The notes beneath the pieces are model-generated. The model was not told where the DNA came from and did no database searches. It worked only from the letters and a program-made list of their open reading frames with translations. Of a DNA stretch of 23,813 bases, positions 8,013-16,089 are shown piece by piece (the first letter of the stretch is position 1; each line of letters starts with the position of its first letter). The DNA lies in assembly GCA_021791455.1 (NCBI GenBank), contig JAJYWM010000316.1, forward strand, positions 1 to 23,813, written 5' to 3'. Made by a program: the position numbers and the translations under genes. The DNA comes from a bacterium (GTDB lineage Bacteria; Chloroflexota; Dormibacteria; UBA8260; Bog-877).

Positions 8013-9362
8013 CTAACTGGCGTCATGCTCAGCCCCGAATGCGAAGGACAGTAACCGTTCGTGGCCGCGCGCTAGCGGGTGGGGCAAAGCCGTCGGTTCC
8101 GAAGTGCCAACTGTAGCGGCAGCCGCTAACAACACGTAACAAACGAGTGCCCAATAGTCAAAAAAGGCCCACCTGTTTACTAGAAAGGCCACGAATCCGA
8201 ATGCCGCTGAAGCGAGAAGGAGATCCGACAGGTCGGACGGCTTCCAGAATGTTAGCGCTACGCACACCGCGACAAGCAGTACCACGGTCACGACAAGGTT
8301 CGGGCCAGGTAGGCCAAAGAAAACAAGCAGACTCTGCAGCGCCAGGGAGTGCGGGATTGCGGGGAGACCAATGAAAACACCTACGGTGTCGTAGAGAAAC
8401 CTCGACGCTCCTGTCCATAGGATGAACGGGCAATATAGCACCAAAAGAGCGCCAGCGGCTGCAAATACAGTTTCACGTCTCACTCTTGGTGACCACAACA
8501 CAAGTGGCACCATGAACGGGGCTACGAGCAGCGTCCCACCGAAGGCGGCCGCAAGGAATGCGATCGCAACGCGTGGATGGCGGTCGCGTACGAGAAGCCA
8601 CCAGCCCAGCGGCGCCACCACATAGACATCAGTCCATCCCGACCAGATCAGCAGTGTCATCAGCGGTAGGCATATCGTCGTGGGGATCAGCGCCCGGTAG
8701 CTGGTCAGGCCCCTGTGTTCCACAGCTCTGCTCGCGAGCGCTGAGAGCGCTAGGAGACCTGCGGCCCCAAGGACTGCGTTCGCATACCGAACGTGGCCGA
8801 GGAGGACCCCGGGGACGGATAGGAGGACGGTGACAGGGCCGTAGTCGTATGGGACCGTTCGTACCCCGGGAGTGGTCGACCGGTACGAACCCGTGTACGG
8901 ATTCAAGCCGTGCAGCAAGCGCATCGCGCCGCCGTGGAGTACCGTGAGCACGTCGATGTGTATCGGGAAGATAGCTAGCCAAAGACCCACTGTGACGGCC
9001 CACGTCAGGAGCAGAGCGGCTAGAGACAGATACCGAATGAGTGGGTAGGACGTAAGGCTCGCCAGTGCTGCCAGGATAGCCATGGCTGTAGCACTCCAAA
9101 TGACCACCGGTACGCCCAGGCCAAACCGCAAGACCATCAGCGCAGCGAATGCGGGACCAGTCAGCGGAGGCACAGACCCCCACGGAAGCCGTTCATGCTG
9201 GACCATTGCGACAAGGAAAAGCACGAGTGACGCAGCCAAAGCCGCGAACGCGGGCCAAGTGGCGTAACCGCCACCTGCCATGTCGGCGAGGCAGAGAGCG
9301 AACAGAGCTAGGACCAGAACCTCACCGCGGCCGATCGGTGTCGCCGAGCGGAACGATCGCAC
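8013..9362 (-). CDS. Polytopic membrane protein, GT87/ArnT-like GT-C glycosyltransferase
   Basis: This 449-residue integral membrane protein has about 11-12 hydrophobic spans. Around residue 135 it reads HIDVLTVLHGGAMRLLHGLN-PY and then VPYDYGPVTVLLSVPG. An acidic residue before a helix, followed by G-x-NPY and then Y-x-Y/YGP-x-P, is characteristic of GT-C transferases of the GT87 mannosyltransferase and ArnT/PMT type, which use polyprenyl-phosphate sugars on the outer face of the membrane. The start is GTG (9360-9362) followed by MRSFRSATPIGRG, a positive N-terminus. It lies 106 bases upstream of the methyltransferase on the same strand, so the two may be co-transcribed. Donor and acceptor are unknown. 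Confidence 0.7.
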   Translation of the reverse strand: MRSFRSATPIGRGEVLVLALFALCLADMAGGGYATWPAFAALAASLVLFLVAMVQHERLPWGSVPPLTGPAFAALMVLRFGLGVPVVIWSATAMAILAALASLTSYPLIRYLSLAALLLTWAVTVGLWLAIFPIHIDVLTVLHGGAMRLLHGLNPYTGSYRSTTPGVRTVPYDYGPVTVLLSVPGVLLGHVRYANAVLGAAGLLALSALASRAVEHRGLTSYRALIPTTICLPLMTLLIWSGWTDVYVVAPLGWWLLVRDRHPRVAIAFLAAAFGGTLLVAPFMVPLVLWSPRVRRETVFAAAGALLVLYCPFILWTGASRFLYDTVGVFIGLPAIPHSLALQSLLVFFGLPGPNLVVTVVLLVAVCVALTFWKPSDLSDLLLASAAFGFVAFLVNRWAFFDYWALVCYVLLAAAATVGTSEPTALPHPLARGHERLLSFAFGAEHDAS

Positions 9363-9956
9363 CGGCGAAGTCTACTGGCAGAGGCGCACTCAGCGCTACA
9401 AAGGCTGGAGTCTGTTGCCCGTTCGTCACGACCGGTCAGAGCGGGGATCCCAGCGGTTGGCATCTAAGGCTGTGATTGACCCGCGGAACGGGGGCAGGCT
9501 GCCGTCTCGGTGACGGACAAGCCGGGAGTGAGACGGCGGTGGCTTCCTAAGACCTTCCGGGTCCGGCCGCGCTGGGTTTCGGCGCTCCGGCCGACCCGAG
9601 GACCCGAAGCAGTCGCGCGAAACGTCGGCGCACACAGGTCGGTATGAGTCGCGCGGCGCTGCGATGCATCTTTGCTATCTCCTCCAGCCATTCCCTCTTG
9701 CCCATACCCACTGATTCAGGTCAGATCACAGCCGGGGCCAAAGCACGCCGCGGAGAAGGCCGTAGAGCCTCGCAAGTCACCGCTCATGATGTCCAGGACC
9801 CCGACCCTGTCCACGGCGAGACCGGTCCCGTCCGCGCTGCTGACCGCGTCCGCGTCGCCGACGTGAACGCTCGGCCCACCTTGGTCGTCTAGGAGACATC
9901 CCACGGCTTCAACTTGTCAAATCCAAGCCCTCAAGGCGTACTGATGGGCGCATGGG
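9363..9956. other. 594-base stretch with no supportable gene
   Basis: Only short open frames with unrecognised products are present. The longest on the minus strand (9716-9904) begins MGCLLDDQGGPSVHVGDAD; I do not recognise it and see no good ribosome-binding site. It lies between the GT-C gene and the end of the IS110 element and may hold a decayed gene fragment and the IS110 end. Confidence 0.4.
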
Positions 9957-11191
9957 TTAGGCTGCCTGGGCCGTGCCGTCGGGGGCATTTCCAGCCCGAT
10001 GTCCCCAGGCCTTGGTCTCGTCGTAGGTCTCGTGGTGGACCAAGCAGCCATGCAGGATTCCCACCAAGCGATTGGCAAGAGCTCGGAGCGCTTGGTTGTG
10101 CCCGTCCCCTACGACCCTCCTGGAGTCGTAGTACGCCCTGGCGCCTGGGGAGTTGCTGATGGCTGCAAAGGCCCATAGGCGGGTGGCGTCTCCCAGGCGG
10201 CGGTTGCGCACGTAGCGCGCGAGGACCACCTTCTTGGCCCCGATGCCCTGGTGATGGGAGCGGTTCCGGCATAGTTCTTGCGGGATCTGGCATCCTGGTA
10301 GCGATTCGGGTCATCCCCGAATTCGCCCAACACCCGGGCGCCGAGGATCGGACCGAGCCCTGGCAAGCTGGTGATGATGTCGGCGTCCGGGTGACTCTCA
10401 AAAGACTCTTTCAGCTCGGCCTCCAGGGCCTTAATCTGGCGGGTCATCTCGGTGACCACCGCGATAGTGGAGGCGCCCACCACCCCGTAGGCGCGAGTCA
10501 CCGTCGCTGGAGCTGTTAGCTGGGGGGTCCGCAGCGCCTCCTGGATCTCCCGGGCTCGCCGTTCCAGGTTCCGCTGGCGGCCACCTCGGCGCAGGGTGGC
10601 CTGCAGGGCCGAAAGCGAGAGCGCCCGGCCCTGCTCAGGCCGGGAAGCACGCGCCAATACCGCCAGGGAGTCGTGGTGAGCCAGATCGTCACCGAAGGCC
10701 ACCAAGGCAGCCGGGTAGTACTCCCGGAGCTGGGCCCGCAGGCCGTTCAGCTGCCGCTGGCGCGACCAGATCAGGCGCTGGTGTGAACGGGCCAGCAGCT
10801 GCACTGCCGCCACCTCCTCCGAGTCACCCGCCACCTGACGGTGCAGGTGGCGATCGGTGCGCACCAGGTCGGCCAGCATCTTGGCATCGGCACGGTCGGA
10901 CTTGGCCCCGGAGTTGGACTGTCGCTCCCGGTAGCGGGCCGCCACCTTGGGGTTCACCGCATAGACTCGGTAGCCGGCGGCCACCAGCGAGGCCACCCAC
11001 AACCCCCGATCGGTTTCGATGCCCACTGCCACCTGGGCCGGATCCTGGGCATGCTCGGCCACCAAGGCGTGGAGGCGACCGACCCCCGCCACCCCCTCTG
11101 GTAGCCGCCGGTAGGCCAGGGTCGCGCCCGCCTCGTCCAGGACCACCACGTCGTGGTGCTCCTCCGCCCAGTCGTCGCCAACGAAGATCAT
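9957..11191 (-). pseudogene. IS110-family transposase (DEDD), one frameshift
   Basis: The N-terminal DEDD domain is complete: Asp7 (GDDWAEEHHDV), Glu59 (VGIETDRGLW), and Asp99 and Asp102 (KSDRADAKMLADL). The C-terminal Transposase_20 region follows (SLPGLGPILGARVLGEFGDD, then RSRKNYAGTAPITRASG). There the frame changes at a G-run (10238-10241 on the plus strand). The true continuation (AKKVVLARYVRNRRLGDATRLWAF...ANRLVGILHGCL) is in the next frame, ending at 9957. A single lost G explains this. The start is ATG 11189-11191, preceded by a strong AGGAGGAGGAG. IS110 enzymes are RNA-guided recombinases that use a bridge RNA from the element's non-coding end. As sequenced, the catalytic C-terminal region is cut, so this copy is inactive or the base is a sequencing error. 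Confidence 0.85.
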
Positions 11192-11206
11192 CTCCTCCTC
11201 CTGTTA

Positions 11207-11434
11207 TCACCGCCCTCCAGATGAGCCGAAGGGGATTCGCTCACGCGCTAATGGATCAGTGCTCAAGGGCACGTCATCCCACCTGTGGTCTTCATCCCCC
11301 CGCCAATCAGCGAGGGCACGGTCTCCTAGCAGGGCTCGTATGCCCAGCGTGAGGTAGTGCTCACCCGCTGACGGCTCGGAGCCTTCAGCCTGGCCCTTCG
11401 GGTCGGGCTGGGGCAAGTTGAGCAAGAGATTCAT
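11207..11434 (-). CDS. 75-codon ORF coupled to IS110 transposase, unknown function
   Basis: This encodes a small hydrophilic protein beginning MNLLLNLPQPDPKG and containing HYLTLGIRALLGDRALADWRG. I do not recognise a family. Support for it being a gene is positional. Its ATG overlaps the stop of the zinc-ribbon ORF as ATGA (11431-11434), a GGGGG stretch lies at ribosome-binding distance, and its stop is 15 bases before the IS110 ATG. If real, it is part of a three-ORF IS110 module. Alternatively the stretch is the element's non-coding end, where a bridge RNA would be expected, and the frame is fortuitous. Confidence 0.4.
   Translation of the reverse strand: MNLLLNLPQPDPKGQAEGSEPSAGEHYLTLGIRALLGDRALADWRGDEDHRWDDVPLSTDPLARERIPFGSSGGR
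11346..11409 (-). ncRNA. Candidate structured RNA upstream of IS110 transposase
   Basis: Two adjacent stem-loops can be drawn. One pairs AGCG-TGAG with CTCA-(CC)-CGCT (11346-11369). The other (11387-11409), read on the transposase strand, pairs AGCC with GGCT and CCC with GGG around a GAA loop, leaving a symmetric 3x3 internal loop. Known IS110 bridge RNAs come from the non-coding end next to the recombinase and hold internal loops that recognise target and donor. Placement fits, but the structure is small, unproven, and overlaps the 75-codon ORF. Confidence 0.2.
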
Positions 11435-11821
11435 TGGCCAAGGCCCCCTTCGACCAGTTCGACCACGGCGATGGGCTCCTCACAGCAGGGGCAGACCCCG
11501 CCCACGCCCACCGCTCGCATGAACCGGTTGCACTCGTCTGCAGAGCTGCTCGTCGAGCGCGCACGTATCGCAGTAATCGCACGCATAGACGGTGACCGCG
11601 CGACGTTGACTGCGGGCAGGCAGCGGAGCCGCTGGGCCCTTGCAGTTATGACGCTGCCGCCACGCCGCGGCCCGGCCCGCTGCCGAGCACCAAAGCTGGT
11701 GACCGATCGGGGCGAAGTCGCAGCCACACCTCTGGCAGGTCGTAATGCCGTCGTTACACGACGGGATCTTGGGTACCCCGTCCTCACCGCTCCGGCTAGA
11801 CACGACCGTCGTCCCCGTCAT
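11431..11821 (-). pseudogene. Zinc-ribbon protein ORF, frameshifted, upstream of IS110
   Basis: From ATG 11819-11821 (MTGTTVVSS), one frame shows paired cysteine motifs: CQRCGCDF, then C of HQLWC, then YACDYCDTCALDEQLC. After a shift near 11540 the next frame continues DECNRFMRAVGVGGVCPCCEEPIAVVELVEGG and stops at 11431. Joined, the ORF would encode about 130 residues with several CxxC zinc knuckles and a basic linker (RAAAWRQRH). This layout suggests a small zinc-binding, possibly nucleic-acid-binding protein. A two-base loss or one-base gain explains the shift. The last codons overlap the next ORF as ATGA, which suggests it was translated as an operon with the 75-codon ORF and the IS110 transposase. 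Confidence 0.55.
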
Positions 11822-11855
11822 GCCACCACCATCCACACTTCGGCTGAGTTTTCCA

Positions 11856-11907
11856 CCCCCTCTCCCCGAGCCCCTCTCCCCGAGCCCCTCTCCCCAGCGT
11901 CTACTAC
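11856..11907. repeat. Short tandem repeats: 14-bp CCCCGAGCCCCTCT units, then (CTA)n
   Basis: A 14-base unit (CCCCTCTCCCCGAG) is repeated about two and a half times, followed shortly by CTACTACTACTACT. The tract lies between the zinc-ribbon ORF and the second IS1182 copy, close to an IS boundary. It is unlike anything else in the window and non-coding on present evidence. Confidence 0.7.
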
Positions 11908-11941
11908 TACTACTCACTTACCTTCCGCTCCCGCATGCCCC

Positions 11942-13514
11942 CATTAGCGTGGGTCAGTACCTTCCCACAGGCGGGGTGAAGATGAGAACATTTGTACATG
12001 AGCCCCCCCCAACGACCCGGACGTGCTCTTCGACATGGGCGGCGCTGTGAAGGTGCAGGGGGCGCCACTGGTACCGGCGGGCAGGAACAAGACCTTCCGC
12101 CCGTACAACCCGGCGCAGGGATTCCTGCTGCCCCCAAGCCTGGATGACTGGCTGCCTGAGAACCATGTAGCGCGGTTCATCGCGGAGGCGGTCGACGAAT
12201 TGCTGGACCTGAGCGATCTGTACGCGAGCTACGAGGAACCAGGTGGGGCGCCTCCGTACGACCCGCGGATGCTGCTGAAGGTGCTGTTGTACGGATACTC
12301 GGTAGGGGTGACCTCGTCACGGGCGCTGGAGCGGAGCTGCATCAACGATGTGGCGTGCCGCTACCTGGCGGCCCACCAGGCGCCGGACTTCCGCTCCATC
12401 GCACGGTTCCGCCGCCGCCACCTGAAGACGCTGGAAGGGCTCTTCACCCAGGTGCTGGCGGGGTGCGCCATGGCTGGGCTGGTGAAGTTGGGTCGGGTGG
12501 CCTTGGATGGCACCAAGCTGCGGGCCTCCGCATCACGGCACAAGGCGAGGAGCTACGACCACATCGATCCGCGCCTCCAGCAGTTGCAGGCCTAGGTGCG
12601 GGCCTTGATGGTAGAGGCGGAGATGAAGGACAAAGCCGAGGACCGCCGCTACGGGAAGCAGAATCGGGGCGATGAGATCCCTGCGGAGCTGCAGCGTCGT
12701 GAAAGCCGGATCGCCAAGCTGAAAGAGGCCAAGGCTGCGCTGGAGGAGGAGGCGCGTCAGCAAGCTGCGGCTGCGGCCGCCGAGCGGTGTGCCAAGCAGG
12801 GCAAGAGCGAACCAGAGACCGAGGCGGCCGTGGACAGAGCGGTCGCGAAGGCGGTGCCTCCACGTCGAGCGCAGCGGAATTTCACCGATCCCGAGTCGCG
12901 CATGATGAAGATGGGTGATGGCAGCTTCCAGTACGGCTACAACGCCCAAACCGTGGTGGACGAACTCAGTCAGGTGATCCTGGCCACCAAAGTCACCCAG
13001 TGCGCCGGGGACGTCGAGCAGCTACTGCCGATGATGGCGGAGACCAAGGCGGCCCTGGCAGCGGCCGGGATATCGACGATGCCGCGACAGCTGCTGGCTG
13101 ACGCCGGCTACTGCTCGGAAACCAACTTGACCGCCTTGGATGGCCAGGAAGTCGACGTTCTCATCGCCACTGGCAGGTTGAAGCACGGCGAGGTCGTCGC
13201 GGCTGCACCCCGCGGACGCATTCCCAAGAACGCCACCATCACACAGCGAATGGCACGGCGGCTGCGGACCAAGCCGGGCAGGGCTGCCTACGCCCGTCGG
13301 AAAGTCATCGTTGAACCCGCCTTTGGACAGATGAAGGTCCGACAACAGGCCGGGAACCTCCGTTTGCGCGGTCTGGAGGGGGCTACTGGCGAGTGGACCT
13401 TGCACGCGCTCTGCCACAACCTTCGCAAGCTGGCCAACAGTGGGGTCCGCCCCCGCTCGCTGGCCTCGGCGTGAACCCGGGAGGCCAGCGGTGGATCATC
13501 CGACCCCTCCTACG
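11942..13514 (+). mobile_element. IS1182-family insertion sequence (copy 2)
   Basis: The estimated extent comes from similarity to copy 1 beyond the transposase frame on both sides. The similarity begins near AGCGTGGGTCAG at about 11947 and ends near CTACGGGCC at about 13514. The element is in opposite orientation to copy 1, so the pair brackets about 4.8 kb carrying the methyltransferase, a GT-C gene and the IS110 module. Exact terminal inverted repeats and target duplication could not be assigned by eye. Confidence 0.65.
11998..13474 (+). pseudogene. IS1182-family transposase with frameshift and in-frame TAG (copy 2)
   Basis: Comparison with copy 1 points to ATG 11998 (ATGAGC) as the original start, but a run of eight C (12003-12010) puts it one base out of frame. 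Translation in the correct frame is possible only from a GTG at 12023. The frame then encodes the IS1182 signature (RPYNPAQGFLLPPSLDDWLP), the first catalytic Asp (VALDGTKLRASASRHK), a TAG at 12593-12595 where copy 1 has an Arg codon, a basic coiled linker, the second Asp (LLADAGYCSETN) and the Glu (IVEPAFGQMKVRQQ). Apart from the two lesions the gene is open throughout, so inactivation is recent, or one lesion is a sequencing error. TAG versus CGG needs two changes, so the stop is less easily explained as a single-base error. Confidence 0.85.
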
Positions 13515-13721
13515 GGCCATGGTGGGAGCCTGGAACGCCCCAACACCCGCAGCCTGGCCCGCCAGCCCCGGCCGGACGATCTCTAGTCGCACCGCTCTGG
13601 GCGCGATCCCTTCCCTGCCTCTACCCGTTACTGACCCATGCTCCTAGGGCACGCAAGAATAGGCGAGGCCATTCTTGGCGGGGAACCGGCCCGGCGATTG
13701 TCGGTCGGCGGAACGCCTACT
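13515..13721. other. Island-chromosome junction, no gene seen
   Basis: About 200 bases between the right end of IS1182 copy 2 and a small membrane-protein ORF. I looked for a repeat of the tRNA-Arg 3' end here and found none. Confidence 0.4.
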
Positions 13722-13958
13722 TCACCGGCCAGGGACCGAGGGCCCGCACGCCGGGATCCAAAGACTCCCGTCGACCTGATACGCGACGGCGGCGCCGGGC
13801 GCGCCCTCCCCCAGGGGAACATAGCCGGTCCAGCCGGCAGTTCGGCATGGTGGCACCGAGCGCGGCCCGATGGCAAAGATCGCTGACAGGACTATCGCTG
13901 CCGTCGCGATCGCCGCGGCGAGCAAAGGTCGCAGCGGACGGGTCCTCGCAGGCCACAT
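13722..13958 (-). CDS. Small single-span membrane protein, unknown
   Basis: This 78-residue ORF begins MWPARTRPLRP, has one strong hydrophobic segment (AAAIATAAIVLSAIFAIG, about residues 14-31), and then a short outer part containing CRTAGWTGYVPLGEG and WIPACGP. A positive N-terminus, one span and two cysteines outside suggest a membrane-anchored extracytoplasmic peptide. The ATG at 13956-13958 is chosen because upstream codons in this frame look non-coding. I know of no family match. It is divergent from the GGDEF gene. Confidence 0.5.
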   Translation of the reverse strand: MWPARTRPLRPLLAAAIATAAIVLSAIFAIGPRSVPPCRTAGWTGYVPLGEGAPGAAVAYQVDGSLWIPACGPSVPGR

Positions 13959-14289
13959 GGCAAGAGCATAAACTGAGCCGAGGGCTCGCATCCCCCACGG
14001 ACGGGGCGGGGTAGCACGGGCCTTGCAACCCGGGGAAGATCCCAGTTCGACCAGGGTCGCCGTTGGCGGCATTGCCCGCCAGCAATGCGGTGCCGCGGAC
14101 GCGGACCTCGGGGACACGGTCCGGGCCCCCGTCCAAGGCTTGCGGGCCGGCCCCGCCGTACGCACTACGTTCGTGTCACGCTGTCCTCGTCATTCCCCCT
14201 CGCACCGATCACAGGTCGGTAACCGCCCGGTGGAGGCTCCGCACGCCGCGGCTAACTTTCCCCAAGTGCGCGTAGCCTCCCCTCTTAGG
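13959..14289. other. 331-base divergent region upstream of GGDEF gene
   Basis: No clear gene. The GGDEF frame is open back to about 14023, but that translation is rich in Arg, Pro and Ala without domain character, so it is treated as non-coding leader. It should hold the promoters for the divergent small membrane protein and the cyclase; I cannot point to a convincing -10/-35 pair. Confidence 0.4.
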
Positions 14290-16077
14290 ATGATCAAGAT
14301 GGCGGCGGAGTCATCCGAGCCCGAGTTCTCGCCCGGACTCTCTGGCTCTCACAGCCTGGCACGCGCGGGCCTTGCGCCATCTCAACGCCCAGACAAAGGG
14401 CGGTCCCCCAAGCAAGATCGGATCCGTGTGCGAGCGGCCGCCGAGGGTGATGTGGTGGGTCGGCTTGCAGCGTTCCTTGCGGCAAGCTCGACCCTCAACC
14501 CAGCGGCCGGGGTGGGACCGGCTGCAGATCGGGCCCACTTGCTCGAGGAAGCCGCCATCGCGCTTGGCGCGCAGAGGGCTGCGGTCATCGCGGCGGCTCC
14601 GAACGAGCCCTGCCTGTGCTGGGCTGCCTATGGATTGACACCGGCCCAGACCCAAGAGTTCCTCACGCGCGAGTGGGGAAGTCCGCCGGCCGTCGCGCCC
14701 GGGTCCGCGAACCCACTGAGGATCTCCCCAGTGAACCGCATCTCGGACATCCTGGAGGAAGAGTTTCCGGATTCGCCGCTGGTTCGGGCAGAGCAGATAC
14801 AGCTCGCAGGCCCGGGGACCGAACCGTGCGGGTGGCTGCTCTTGGACCGGGCTCCCATAGACGAAGGTCCCCGATCAGAGGAACAGATGCTGACCATGGT
14901 CGTTGCAGACCGGTTGGCTCGAGCGGTCCACAATCACGGGCAGCGCGAGCGCGCTGCGCCCAATGCCGCCGGGATCGCTCGGGAACGGCGGCTCCTCAAG
15001 GGGCTGCTCGAGGCCGGCGCCAGCATCCACGAGGCCCTGAACCTCGATCAGGTGCTCCAGCGCGTCGCCGAGCTCCTCGCCGAGTCAGCTCGGTTCGAGG
15101 CGGTCGCGATCTACATCCTGGAGGCGGAAACCCAGACCCTGCGACCCACCGCCATCGTCGGCGTCAGCGCCGAGGAACAGGCCCGGATGCGCGCCGTCCC
15201 CATCGCCCTCAAGGACTTTGCGCCGCTCCTCCGACCGAGCATGCGGAGGGGGCGCTCGTATCTCTTCGACCACCGCCGCCACAAGCTCCCAGCGGGCTCG
15301 GTGCTCGACACGGCTTTGGCGGTGCCGGCGATGCCTCCTCGATGGCGTCCTGGTCAGTGGCACCCTCTGGACTCGCTCACGATCCCCATGGAGCTCACCA
15401 AGGGGCAGCTCCTCGGGCTCATCTCGTTGGATCGGCCCCAGGGGCGGCGGTTTCCAGCCAATGACGAGCTGCGGGCGCTCGAGCTGTTCGCGGACCAGTG
15501 CGCGGCCGCGATCTCCCGGGCTCAGATCTACCGGTACATGGAGGAGCTGGCGCTCACCGACTCTCTGACGGGGCTCCACAACCGCCACGCCCTGGAGCAG
15601 ACGCTGACCCAGGATCTGGCCCGGATCGCCCGCCGCCCGGCCCCCTACTCCGTCCTCTTCTGCGACCTGGACCATCTCAAGGAGGTGAACGACTCGCTCG
15701 GCCATGGTGTCGGCGACCAGGTCTTGCAGCAGGTGGCAGCCGTGCTGCGGCAGCGGCTGCGCCGCGGCGACTTCGCGGCGCGCTGGGGAGGGGACGAATT
15801 CGTGGTCCTGCTGCCCGACACCACAGCCCGTCAGGCGTGGGGCGTGGCGGACGACCTCCGCCGCCGTGTCATCACCGCGCCGACGGCCATGCCTGTCTCC
15901 GCGTCCATCGGCATCGCCAACCCGCCCGAGGGTGAGCTCGACGCCCGAGCCGTGCTGGAAAGGGCCGACGCCGCCATGTACCTGGCCAAGCGGGCCGGGC
16001 GAAACCGGGTCGCGGGACCAGAACCGGACGATTTGGGCCGACCGCCCGGGGGTGAACGGCGACGTCGTCTCCAGTAA
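14290..16077 (+). CDS. Diguanylate cyclase with two GAF domains (GAF-GAF-GGDEF)
   Basis: From ATG 14290 the protein has 595 residues. A weak GAF-like domain covers about residues 60-215 (HLLEEAAIALGAQRAAVIAA... to GWLLLDRAP). A clearer GAF domain covers about 240-405 (LDQVLQRVAELLAESARFEAVAIYIL... to GLISLDRPQGRRF). A GGDEF domain starts at LTDSLTGLHNRH (about 422). The active-site loop is GGDEF at 500-504 with the FCDLDHLKEVND metal/substrate motif upstream, so the protein should make cyclic di-GMP from two GTP. An RxxD inhibitory site (RRGD, 491-494) sits exactly five residues before GGDEF, indicating product feedback. No transmembrane segment is seen, so it is probably a cytosolic sensor. 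The GAF ligands are unknown. The SDR gene follows within 12 bases and may be co-transcribed. A longer start back to 14023 is possible. Confidence 0.88.
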   Translation: MIKMAAESSEPEFSPGLSGSHSLARAGLAPSQRPDKGRSPKQDRIRVRAAAEGDVVGRLAAFLAASSTLNPAAGVGPAADRAHLLEEAAIALGAQRAAVIAAAPNEPCLCWAAYGLTPAQTQEFLTREWGSPPAVAPGSANPLRISPVNRISDILEEEFPDSPLVRAEQIQLAGPGTEPCGWLLLDRAPIDEGPRSEEQMLTMVVADRLARAVHNHGQRERAAPNAAGIARERRLLKGLLEAGASIHEALNLDQVLQRVAELLAESARFEAVAIYILEAETQTLRPTAIVGVSAEEQARMRAVPIALKDFAPLLRPSMRRGRSYLFDHRRHKLPAGSVLDTALAVPAMPPRWRPGQWHPLDSLTIPMELTKGQLLGLISLDRPQGRRFPANDELRALELFADQCAAAISRAQIYRYMEELALTDSLTGLHNRHALEQTLTQDLARIARRPAPYSVLFCDLDHLKEVNDSLGHGVGDQVLQQVAAVLRQRLRRGDFAARWGGDEFVVLLPDTTARQAWGVADDLRRRVITAPTAMPVSASIGIANPPEGELDARAVLERADAAMYLAKRAGRNRVAGPEPDDLGRPPGGERRRRLQ

Positions 16078-16089
16078 GCTCCCGGCCTG

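Noticed and set aside
9716..9904. 62-codon minus-strand ORF between the GT-C gene and IS110
   Set aside because: No recognisable domain and no ribosome-binding site, with competing plus-strand frames over the same bases. Kept only as a note in the intergenic entry.
11856..11907. CRISPR-like array
   Set aside because: The repeat unit is only 14 bases, in direct contact without spacers, and no cas gene is present.
13475..14289. A second attachment-site copy of the tRNA-Arg 3' end
   Set aside because: I searched by eye for TTCGAGTCC and CGGGGGCACCA and found no match after the island.
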